Source: Ignavibacteriales bacterium (lineage in GTDB: Bacteria > Bacteroidota > Ignavibacteria > Ignavibacteriales > Ignavibacteriaceae). Taken from it: 12,391 nt of DNA. The position numbers and the translations under genes were made by a program. Under the pieces are notes generated by a model, which made no database searches, had not been told where the DNA came from, and was given only the letters and a program-made list of their open reading frames with translations. The DNA lies in assembly GCA_027349615.1 (NCBI GenBank), contig DAIEML010000046.1, positions 1-12,391 of the forward strand, written 5' to 3'. Positions 1 through 5,837 of the stretch are shown piece after piece. Every line of letters begins with the position of its first letter. Positions within the stretch are counted from its first letter, which is position 1.

Positions 1-1458
1 ATTGCTTCGCCGGAAAATTATCCGACGAATGTTGGCCACGAAGATGAATACACAAAAGCGATTAATTTGATTTCTAAAATCAAAGGAAGATGTTATCAAC
101 TCTTTGAAACAAACCACGCCTTTATAGGAAGGACTGAAGAAAGTGTACAATCAATTACACGAATAGCTGCTTTCACAATGCTCTTCCTTGCAATTCTCGG
201 AACCGTTTTAAGTTTGGTTTTCAGTACAAAATTTTCTGAGTTTATCGTTAAGCCTGTAAAAGATTTAACACGATCAGTAAAACACATTTCAGCAGGAAAT
301 TTTGATCAAGTAATTAACACTGATGATTCGGATGAAATCGGAGTTTTGGCTGACGAGTTTAACAGCATGGTCGGCAGATTAAAACGATATGAGAAATTAA
401 ATATCAATAAACTTCTTTATGAAAAAAGAAAATCAGAAATTATAATCGAAAGTATTAATGATCCGGTTTTGATGGTTGATAATCAATTAAATATTCTTTT
501 GGCTAATTTGGCTTTTACTAATGAATTCGGAAAACCAAAAGAAGAACAAGCACCATTAACAGATATAATTCGCGATGAAAAAATTTGTGAGAACATCAAA
601 GCTTTTATATCCGGAAAAATCCAAAATAAATCTGACAATATCTTTCAAGTTATAGATTCAAACGGCAGCATGAGATATTTTAAACTTAGATACTCATTAA
701 TCAATCTTCCGGAAAATGATATTGATGCTGCACTAATTGTATTTAGTGATATTACTAAATATGAGGAGTTAGATCGATTAAAATCTGAATTTGTTGCTAA
801 AGTTTCTCATGAATTAAAAACTCCACTAACTTCGATGGGAATGGCAGTAGGAATTTTGGGTGACGGAGTTGTCGGTGAACTTTCTGAAAAGCAAAAAGAA
901 CTCATATCTTCGATGAAAGAAGATTACGATAGATTAAATAAATTGGTGAAAGAAATTCTAGAACTTTCAAGAATTGAATCCGGCGGCATTAAACTTGATT
1001 TTAAACAAGTAAATGTAAGTACACTTCTAAAAGAATGCATAAAATCATTTTCACTTCAATGTAAAGAAAAAAATATCCGGCTTGGTTACCTTGGAAACGG
1101 TGATTTACCAACTGTTACCGCAGATTATGATTATCTTTCACGCGCTATTGGTAATTTCATTGGGAACTCAATTAAATTTACTGATAAAGGCGGCGAAATA
1201 AACGTAAATGCTGAATCAAAAAATCAGCAAGTAACAATTACAATTTCAGATTCCGGCAAAGGAATAAATCCTGAATATCTTGATAAAATATTTGATAAGT
1301 TTGTGCAGGTAAGTGACAGCAAGCCTGGAAGCGTTGGACTTGGTTTGACAATTGCCAAAGAAATTATCGAACTTCACCACGGCTCAATAAATGTTTGGAG
1401 TAAACCCGGAATGGGTAGCAAATTTGAAATAACAATTCCAGTTCTAAGAAATGAATAA
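1..1458 (+). CDS. Membrane sensor histidine kinase (HAMP-PAS-HisKA-HATPase), 5' truncated
   Basis: This is the sensor kinase of a two-component system; it autophosphorylates on histidine and passes phosphate to the regulator encoded next. The frame is open from base 1, so the N-terminus lies outside the window; a TTG at 67 is only an internal codon. Counting from the first visible codon: the end of an extracytoplasmic helical region (1-52), a membrane helix (about 53-75), HAMP (about 75-130), PAS (about 145-252), HisKA with H-box SHELKTPLTS and phospho-His at codon 270, and HATPase_c with N-box (Asn about 385-389), G1 DSGKGI (417-422), F-box (KIFDKF) and G2 GLGL (446-449). All catalytic motifs are intact. 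Its last 8 nt overlap the regulator gene, so the two are probably co-translated. The architecture resembles KinB, which pairs with the NtrC-family AlgB, but the signal is unknown because the sensor domain is mostly missing. Confidence 0.95.
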   Translation: MASPENYPTNVGHEDEYTKAINLISKIKGRCYQLFETNHAFIGRTEESVQSITRIAAFTMLFLAILGTVLSLVFSTKFSEFIVKPVKDLTRSVKHISAGNFDQVINTDDSDEIGVLADEFNSMVGRLKRYEKLNINKLLYEKRKSEIIIESINDPVLMVDNQLNILLANLAFTNEFGKPKEEQAPLTDIIRDEKICENIKAFISGKIQNKSDNIFQVIDSNGSMRYFKLRYSLINLPENDIDAALIVFSDITKYEELDRLKSEFVAKVSHELKTPLTSMGMAVGILGDGVVGELSEKQKELISSMKEDYDRLNKLVKEILELSRIESGGIKLDFKQVNVSTLLKECIKSFSLQCKEKNIRLGYLGNGDLPTVTADYDYLSRAIGNFIGNSIKFTDKGGEINVNAESKNQQVTITISDSGKGINPEYLDKIFDKFVQVSDSKPGSVGLGLTIAKEIIELHHGSINVWSKPGMGSKFEITIPVLRNE

Positions 1459-2779
1459 AGGCAGAGTTTTAGTAATAGACGACGAAATAAATATTTTAAA
1501 AGTAATTGAACTTTCATTAAGCTCTCAAAATTTTTTACCGGAAGTTTTCAGCAACCCGGTTGACGCACTAAAAAGAGCTAAGGAAATTTATTTTGATATT
1601 GCATTTATCGACTTAAAAATGGAACCGATTGACGGCCTTCAAACTCTTGCCCAGCTTAAAAAATTTTCACCGGATACAACTTCCATTTTGATGACTGCAC
1701 ACGGAACAATCGAAACTGCGGTAGAAGCAATTAAAGGCGGCGCTTACGATTATATAACAAAACCGTTTACTCATAAAGAATTTCTTCATCTTGCTGAAAG
1801 AGTTTTTGAACATCATATTTTACTTAAAGAAGTTAAAGGACTTAGAGCTCAAGTTGAAGAAGACTATGCAAACGGTGAAATTATTTCTCACAACTTTCAG
1901 ATGCGCGAAATTTTAAAATTAAGTAAAGACATTGCTGACAGCGATCTTCCGGTATTAATTGAAGGAGAAAGCGGAACCGGAAAAGAAATACTTGCTCGCT
2001 ACATTCATTCAAACAGCAAACGAAATTTCAATCCTTTTGTTCCGATAAATTGTTCTGCAATTCCTGAAAGTCTTTTTGAAAGTGAAATTTTCGGACATGT
2101 TAAAGGTTCTTTTACCGGTGCATTAAAAGATCGAATCGGCAGATTTGAAATGGCGGATCAAGGAACTGTTTTTTTAGATGAAGTTGGTGAAGTTGCAAAG
2201 TCAATGCAAATAAAACTTTTAAGATTTCTTCAAAGCATGGAATTCGAAAGAGTCGGTGAAAGTATAACAAGAAAAATAAATGTTAGAATCATCAGTGCAA
2301 CAAATCGAAATATTGATGAAGATATTAAATCCGGTGATCTAAGAGAAGATTTTTATTACAGACTTAGCGGAATTCGAATTAAACTTCCACCATTGCGCGA
2401 AAGAAAAGAAGATATTCCATATTTAGCAGAATATTTTATTAATAAATATTCTCAAGAGCCAGGAATTAAACTTTCACCCGAAGCGTTAAGATTTTTAAAT
2501 GATTATAATTGGCCTGGCAATATTAGAGAACTTGAAAATGTCATAAATCGCGCTATCGTTCTGGCAAAAGATAAAATAATTAAACCCGAATATTTACCAA
2601 TGGAAATTTATCACAGTAACGAAATGCAAACAAATGCTCTAATGCCAACACTTAATGATATTGAAAAGAATTATATTATTGAGATTTTGAAAACCCATCC
2701 CAACCCAAAAGATGCTGCACAAATACTTGGAATTTCTTTGACAACTCTTTGGCGAAAAAGAAAAGAATACAAAATTTAG
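1451..2779 (+). CDS. NtrC-family sigma54-dependent response regulator
   Basis: This is a bacterial enhancer-binding protein: when phosphorylated it should oligomerise and use ATP to open sigma54-RNA polymerase promoters. The 442-aa protein has a receiver domain (1-120; acidic pocket D10/D11, phosphoacceptor D54, T82, K104), a linker, an AAA+ domain (about 145-380) and a Fis-type helix-turn-helix (about 400-442). Visible AAA+ motifs are Walker A GESGTGKE (172-179), the sigma54-contact loop as GSFTGA (219-224) in place of the usual GAFTGA, Walker B VFLDE (240-244) and arginine-finger candidates R298 and R304. Length is normal for the family. Its ATG lies inside the end of the kinase gene (8-nt overlap) with no clear ribosome site, so translation is probably coupled. 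Downstream is a gap with dyad repeats and a sigma54-like promoter, making the exbB operon its best candidate target. No terminator is visible after it. Confidence 0.96.
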   Translation: MNKGRVLVIDDEINILKVIELSLSSQNFLPEVFSNPVDALKRAKEIYFDIAFIDLKMEPIDGLQTLAQLKKFSPDTTSILMTAHGTIETAVEAIKGGAYDYITKPFTHKEFLHLAERVFEHHILLKEVKGLRAQVEEDYANGEIISHNFQMREILKLSKDIADSDLPVLIEGESGTGKEILARYIHSNSKRNFNPFVPINCSAIPESLFESEIFGHVKGSFTGALKDRIGRFEMADQGTVFLDEVGEVAKSMQIKLLRFLQSMEFERVGESITRKINVRIISATNRNIDEDIKSGDLREDFYYRLSGIRIKLPPLRERKEDIPYLAEYFINKYSQEPGIKLSPEALRFLNDYNWPGNIRELENVINRAIVLAKDKIIKPEYLPMEIYHSNEMQTNALMPTLNDIEKNYIIEILKTHPNPKDAAQILGISLTTLWRKRKEYKI

Positions 2780-2786
2780 CTTCAAG

Positions 2787-2801
2787 CTTTCAAATCGAAA
2801 T
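2787..2801. promoter_or_regulatory. Degenerate third copy of the putative enhancer dyad
   Basis: The sequence CTTTCA-AAT-CGAAAT differs from the dyad of the two downstream repeats (ATTTCA-N3-TGAAAT) by one base in each arm and keeps the 3-nt spacer. Its centre (2794) is 31 bp, about three helical turns, upstream of the next copy. It may be a weaker binding site, or a chance match in AT-rich DNA. Confidence 0.35.
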
Positions 2802-2816
2802 AACTGCCAATTTTAA

Positions 2817-2833
2817 AATTTCATTTTGAAATA
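2817..2833. promoter_or_regulatory. Putative enhancer (UAS) site 1: 17-bp repeat with dyad
   Basis: AATTTCATTTTGAAATA occurs here and again, identically, at 2871-2887. Within it, ATTTCA-TTT-TGAAAT is a perfect inverted repeat with 6-bp arms and a 3-nt spacer (centre 2825). That is the form expected of a site for a dimeric Fis-type helix-turn-helix protein. It lies about 190 bp upstream of the predicted sigma54 transcription start. The binding protein is inferred to be the NtrC-type regulator encoded just upstream. Confidence 0.6.
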
Positions 2834-2870
2834 TTTTAAATATTTAAAAAACAATTACTTCCCTATTCAC

Positions 2871-2887
2871 AATTTCATTTTGAAATA
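2871..2887. promoter_or_regulatory. Putative enhancer (UAS) site 2: identical 17-bp repeat
   Basis: This is an exact second copy of the 17-bp repeat at 2817-2833, with dyad centre 2879. The centres are 54 bp apart, close to five helical turns, so both sites would face the same side of the DNA. It lies about 136 bp upstream of the predicted sigma54 start, within the usual range for enhancer-binding proteins. Confidence 0.6.
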
Positions 2888-2944
2888 ATCGATAACAAAA
2901 AATTATTTACAAAAATATAATTAATAAAAAAAGCCTAAAATTCT

Positions 2945-2974
2945 TTGTAAAAATTACTTTTTTCTGAATATAAA
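2945..2974 (+). promoter_or_regulatory. Possible alternative sigma70-type promoter for exbB
   Basis: TTGTAA (2945-2950) and TATAAA (2969-2974) with an 18-nt spacer match the general -35/-10 pattern at four and five of six positions. In DNA this AT-rich such matches are easy to find, and the sigma54-type element downstream is more specific. It could supply basal expression of the exbB operon. Confidence 0.25.
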
Positions 2975-2988
2975 AATAAATAATATTA

Positions 2989-3004
2989 CGGCACGCTGTT
3001 TGAA
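2989..3004 (+). promoter_or_regulatory. Sigma54-type -24/-12 promoter of the exbB-exbD-tonB operon
   Basis: CGGCACG-CTGT-TTGAA aligns to the sigma54 consensus TGGCACG-N4-TTGCA/T with exact spacing and two mismatches: C for T before the GG, and A for the C of the -12 GC pair. The GG is at 2990-2991 and the -12 position at 3003, which predicts transcription from about 3015 and a leader of about 59 nt before the exbB ATG at 3074. An NtrC-family activator is encoded directly upstream and enhancer-like dyads lie between. The lost -12 C is the main weakness. Confidence 0.6.
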
Positions 3005-3017
3005 AGTTTCGCAGCGT
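2993..3017. promoter_or_regulatory. Dyad symmetry overlapping the sigma54-type promoter
   Basis: ACGCTG (2993-2998) and CAGCGT (3012-3017) form a perfect 6-bp inverted repeat. Nested inside are GAAA (3002-3005) and TTTC (3007-3010), themselves an inverted repeat. It spans about -22 to +3 of the predicted promoter, so it could be an operator for a second regulator. It would mostly lie outside the transcript, which argues against an RNA hairpin role. It is GC-richer than its surroundings. Confidence 0.35.
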
Positions 3018-3073
3018 TTAATTAATTAACAATAACAGCAAAAACATTTAATTAAAATGGAGATATACAAACC

Positions 3074-3850
3074 ATGAAACAATCTGTGTTCATCACTATC
3101 CTAACGGTAGTTGCCTTCGGTATAGCTTTAGCTATTTATATTTATGTTTTCGGAAATCCAGCAAACTTTATAAATGGTGAAGTTCGTACACAACCAAATA
3201 ACTTATTAGGAACTATATACACTGGAGGACCTCTAGTTGCCCTTTTAATCATGCTTTCAATTATGGACGTTGCGATTATTTTCGAAAGAATTTTCTCTCT
3301 TAAAAAAGCCGGCGGAAAAAGAACCGTTGCTGCATTCTTTAAAGATGTTATCGTTGATTTGGATAACGGCGACTATGATGCTGCAATCGAATTATGCGAC
3401 AAACAAAGAGGTTCTGTTGCAAACGTAATTAAAGCTTCTCTCGTTAGATACAAAGAATTGATTGCAAAGAATAAAAATATGGAAGCTGAAAAACAATTAG
3501 CTGAAGTTCAAAGAGCTGTTGAAGAAGCTACAATGTTAGAAACACCTCTATTAGAAAAGAATTTAATTGCACTTTCAACCATCGCATCAATTGCAACAAT
3601 GGTTGGACTTTTAGGAACAGTTATCGGAATGATTAGAGCTTTTGCTGCAATGGGTAAAGCTGGTGGTGCTCCAGATGCAATTCAGTTAGCTATTGGTATT
3701 TCCGAAGCTCTTATCAATACAGCTGGTGGTTTAATTACCGCTATCATGGGTATTGTTGCTTATAATTTCTTTGTTAATAAAGTTGATAGTTTTACATATT
3801 CAGTTGATGAAGCAAGCTACAACGTAATTCAAATTCTTAAATCGAAATAA
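3074..3850 (+). CDS. exbB: ExbB/TolQ/MotA-family proton channel protein
   Basis: This inner-membrane subunit of the TonB energising complex forms, with ExbD, the proton channel that powers TonB. The 258-aa protein has an N-terminal hydrophobic helix (about 6-27), a second helix (about 48-72), a long charged cytoplasmic region (about 75-155) and two further helices (about 163-190 and 205-235). The family motifs GLLGTVIGMI and EALINTAGGLITAI are clear. The extra N-terminal helix is common in Bacteroidota-type ExbB proteins. The start is set by TGGAGA at 3058-3063, ten bases before the ATG. It is the first gene of a tightly spaced operon, with exbD1 12 nt downstream, and lies behind a sigma54-type promoter. 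The paralogues TolQ and MotA are less likely because two ExbD genes and tonB follow. Confidence 0.95.
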   Translation: MKQSVFITILTVVAFGIALAIYIYVFGNPANFINGEVRTQPNNLLGTIYTGGPLVALLIMLSIMDVAIIFERIFSLKKAGGKRTVAAFFKDVIVDLDNGDYDAAIELCDKQRGSVANVIKASLVRYKELIAKNKNMEAEKQLAEVQRAVEEATMLETPLLEKNLIALSTIASIATMVGLLGTVIGMIRAFAAMGKAGGAPDAIQLAIGISEALINTAGGLITAIMGIVAYNFFVNKVDSFTYSVDEASYNVIQILKSK

Positions 3851-3862
3851 TGAGGCGTTATA

Positions 3863-4333
3863 ATGCCAAAGATTAAAAAGAAAAGAATTAATGTAAGAAT
3901 TGACATGACTCCAATGGTGGACGTTGCGTTCTTGCTGTTAACATTTTTTATGTTAACAACACAATTCCAGCCACCGGAAAAAGTCAAGATTCAAGTCCCT
4001 TCATCACACTCAGCTTTTAAAGTTCCAGATTCAGACGTGATGACTATCTATATAGATAAACAGGGCGATATATATATGGGTGTTGATGCACCTGCTTTAA
4101 TGGCTAGGTTATTTGGACAAGATGCAAAATCTTTAAAACAAGTTCAAGTAAAAATAGATAACTTGCCTGATCTTTTAATTCAGGCACGTATCAGTAACCC
4201 AAAACTTAGAACAGTTGTTAAAGGTGATCAGGAAGCAGACTATGGAACAGTTGAAGACGTAATGAACGTTCTTCAAAAAACTCAAATAACCCGATTTGCT
4301 ATGATAACTAATCAAATTATTGACAAAAAATAA
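3863..4333 (+). CDS. exbD: ExbD/TolR-family biopolymer transport protein (ExbD1)
   Basis: This is a single-pass inner-membrane partner of ExbB in TonB energisation. The 156-aa protein has a short basic cytoplasmic tail (1-12), a membrane helix (about 17-35) and a periplasmic domain. The helix contains the family motif MTPMVDVAFLLLTFFML; D20 matches the proton-carrying Asp of ExbD (Asp25 in E. coli). Residues 11-33 are identical to residues 28-50 of the second ExbD downstream, while the periplasmic domains differ strongly. That suggests a shared seat in the ExbB ring but different periplasmic contacts. The ATG follows the exbB stop by 12 nt, with GAGG at 3852-3855 as a plausible ribosome site. 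Confidence 0.95.
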   Translation: MPKIKKKRINVRIDMTPMVDVAFLLLTFFMLTTQFQPPEKVKIQVPSSHSAFKVPDSDVMTIYIDKQGDIYMGVDAPALMARLFGQDAKSLKQVQVKIDNLPDLLIQARISNPKLRTVVKGDQEADYGTVEDVMNVLQKTQITRFAMITNQIIDKK

Positions 4334-4355
4334 TTAATTATAGAGGAAATTTAAT

Positions 4356-4859
4356 ATGGCTGGAGTTGACACCGGCGGTGATAGCGGCGGAAGGTCCAAA
4401 CATAAAAAGAAACATCATAAGAAAAGAAGAGCTGGTGTTAGAATTGATATGACACCGATGGTTGATGTGGCTTTTTTGCTTCTAACATTCTTCATGCTAA
4501 CAACCGTTATGAGAAAACAACAGACTCTTGAAATCAACCTGCCGCCAAATAATGAAACAAAGGTTGAGATTGCCGAGTCTAACTTAATGACAGTCTATGT
4601 TGATGAAAAAGATAAAATCTATTACAGTGAAGGTACTGACAAAGCTCCTCACGGAATTGAATATAACAGTTTGAAAGAATTTTTCATGAATAAAGAAAGA
4701 AGTAATTCTAAGATAGTCATTCTGCTTAAATTCGATCGTAAAAGTAAGTATCACATGATGGTTGATATTATAGATCAACTTAACCTTGCTGAGCTTCAAA
4801 GATTTTCAATCGCTCCATTAACTGATGACGATAAAAAATTCTTATCCAAGGCATCTTGA
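4356..4859 (+). CDS. exbD: Second ExbD/TolR-family protein (ExbD2) with Lys/His-rich tail
   Basis: This is the second ExbD of the operon: 167 aa, one membrane helix (about 34-52) with the key Asp at D37, then a periplasmic domain. Its cytoplasmic N-terminus is unusual: a Gly/Ser stretch (7-14) followed by a dense run of Lys, His and Arg (15-25), longer than in ExbD1. The membrane segment is identical in protein to ExbD1 although the DNA differs at many third positions. The start is set by AGAGGA at 4342-4347, eight bases before the ATG, 22 nt after the exbD1 stop. Paired ExbD genes are usual in Bacteroidota-type TonB operons. They may form heterodimers in one ExbB ring or serve different TonB outputs; the sequence cannot tell. 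Confidence 0.95.
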   Translation: MAGVDTGGDSGGRSKHKKKHHKKRRAGVRIDMTPMVDVAFLLLTFFMLTTVMRKQQTLEINLPPNNETKVEIAESNLMTVYVDEKDKIYYSEGTDKAPHGIEYNSLKEFFMNKERSNSKIVILLKFDRKSKYHMMVDIIDQLNLAELQRFSIAPLTDDDKKFLSKAS

Positions 4860-4866
4860 AAGGAGG
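4859..4866 (+). promoter_or_regulatory. Strong Shine-Dalgarno AAAGGAGG fixing the tonB start
   Basis: AAAGGAGG lies 6 nt before the ATG at 4873 and is the best ribosome site in the window. It selects 4873 over an in-frame upstream ATG at 4825, which would overlap exbD2 and add 16 non-TonB-like residues. Confidence 0.85.
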
Positions 4867-4872
4867 ATTATT

Positions 4873-5616
4873 ATGAATGACAACACATTAGTAATGGGCA
4901 ATCAATCCGAATATGGTGCCTTTGAACTGAAAAAAGCATATCCCAAAAATTATAGTTTGGGTTTGACTATAGCAGTTCTAATTCATTTACTTCTGATTGG
5001 TACTTACATATTCATCGAATCTATAACTAGAGAAGATGATAGTAATATTGCCACAGTCAGAATTTTAAAGTACAGCGAACTTGGTCCACCGCCTTCATTA
5101 GATAACAATGTTCAACAGCAGCTCGCTGTTTCTGCACCTGCGATTAAACCGAACATTGGTATTCCTACTCCTGTACCGGATGCTGAAGCTCCTAAAGAGC
5201 AAACAATTGCAACCCAACAGGAAATGAACAAAGTTGCAGCGCCAATTGGCGAAGGCAGCGGCGGCGGAGTACAAATTACAAAGGACTTACAAGTTGAAGC
5301 ACCTAAAGATGATGCACCACCGGATATTAACGCTTTTGTGCCGGTAGAAAAAATGCCTCAAGTAGTTGTTTCTGTTCCGCCTGTTTATCCTGATTTAGCA
5401 AAACGTGCCGGAATTGAAGGTACTGTTTATGTAAAAATTTTGGTAAGCAAAGAAGGAAAACCTATAAAGGCAGTTGTAGTTAAAAGTGATTCAGAAGTGT
5501 TTAATCAACCCGCTATTGATGCAGCTATGAAGTTTGTCTTTACACCTGCTATTCAACATAAAGCACCAGTAATGGTTTGGGTTGTAGTTCCTTTCAGATT
5601 TAGACTAAACAATTAG
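4873..5616 (+). CDS. tonB: TonB energy transducer
   Basis: This inner-membrane-anchored periplasmic protein passes energy from ExbB/ExbD to TonB-dependent outer-membrane receptors. The 247-aa protein has a cytoplasmic N-terminus, one membrane helix (about 28-48) containing H38, which matches the functionally important TM histidine of E. coli TonB, and a periplasmic spacer rich in Pro, Ala and Glu with a Gly-rich patch (about 127-132). The C-terminal TonB domain (about 168-245) includes YPDLAKRAGIEGTVYVKILV, a run near 212-225 with AAMKFVFTPA, and a final VVVPFRFRL strand. The spacer lacks the long EP/KP repeats of E. coli TonB. The start at 4873 follows the AAAGGAGG site, 13 nt after the exbD2 stop. 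No receptor gene is in the window, so the substrate is unknown. Confidence 0.95.
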   Translation: MNDNTLVMGNQSEYGAFELKKAYPKNYSLGLTIAVLIHLLLIGTYIFIESITREDDSNIATVRILKYSELGPPPSLDNNVQQQLAVSAPAIKPNIGIPTPVPDAEAPKEQTIATQQEMNKVAAPIGEGSGGGVQITKDLQVEAPKDDAPPDINAFVPVEKMPQVVVSVPPVYPDLAKRAGIEGTVYVKILVSKEGKPIKAVVVKSDSEVFNQPAIDAAMKFVFTPAIQHKAPVMVWVVVPFRFRLNN

Positions 5617-5636
5617 TATAAACGAAGGCAGCACTG

Positions 5637-5834
5637 ATGAACATTATGAAATATTTCGCTTATGCAATTGCAATTATTTTTATACTACTCGGAATTGCAA
5701 TTCTTAGCGGAATTTTCATAACAGTAAATGTTCCTTCTCAATTCAGAGTAATGATTGGTATTGTATTAGTGTTATACGGAGCTTTCAGATTAGTAATGAT
5801 TTATTCTAAAAAAAATCAATCAATTGAAAATTAA
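5637..5834 (+). CDS. Small two-helix membrane protein, function unknown
   Basis: I do not recognise a family. The 65-aa product has two hydrophobic helices (about 7-30 and 37-56) joined by a short loop containing QFR, and a basic then acidic tail (YSKKNQSIEN). The start at 5637 is supported by GAAGG at 5624-5628, eight bases upstream; a second ATG at 5646 is possible. It sits 20 nt after tonB and 3 nt before the PstS-like gene, well inside the operon, so it is probably a real gene co-expressed with the TonB complex. By position it could be an accessory subunit of the ExbB/ExbD/TonB complex, but nothing in its sequence shows this. Confidence 0.8.
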   Translation: MNIMKYFAYAIAIIFILLGIAILSGIFITVNVPSQFRVMIGIVLVLYGAFRLVMIYSKKNQSIEN

Positions 5835-5837
5835 AAT

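Noticed and set aside
67..69. TTG as the start of the histidine kinase
   Set aside because: The reading frame is open to base 1 and the upstream residues look like the end of a periplasmic helical region. A start here would leave the kinase without a first membrane helix and sensor.
96..287. Minus-strand ORF of 63 codons inside the kinase gene
   Set aside because: It lies wholly opposite the membrane helix and HAMP coding region, with no ribosome site and no recognisable protein.
2778..2788. AGCTT-C-AAGCT inverted repeat right after the regulator gene, as a terminator
   Set aside because: The loop is a single base, the stem is short and no T-run follows.
4584..4799. Minus-strand ORF of 71 codons inside exbD2
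   Set aside because: It is antisense to a clear ExbD periplasmic domain, and its low-complexity Phe/Ile-rich product is typical of the reverse of AT-rich genes.
4825..4872. Upstream ATG extending tonB by 16 codons
   Set aside because: It would overlap exbD2 by 35 nt and lacks a ribosome site, while AAAGGAGG sits at ideal distance from the ATG at 4873.
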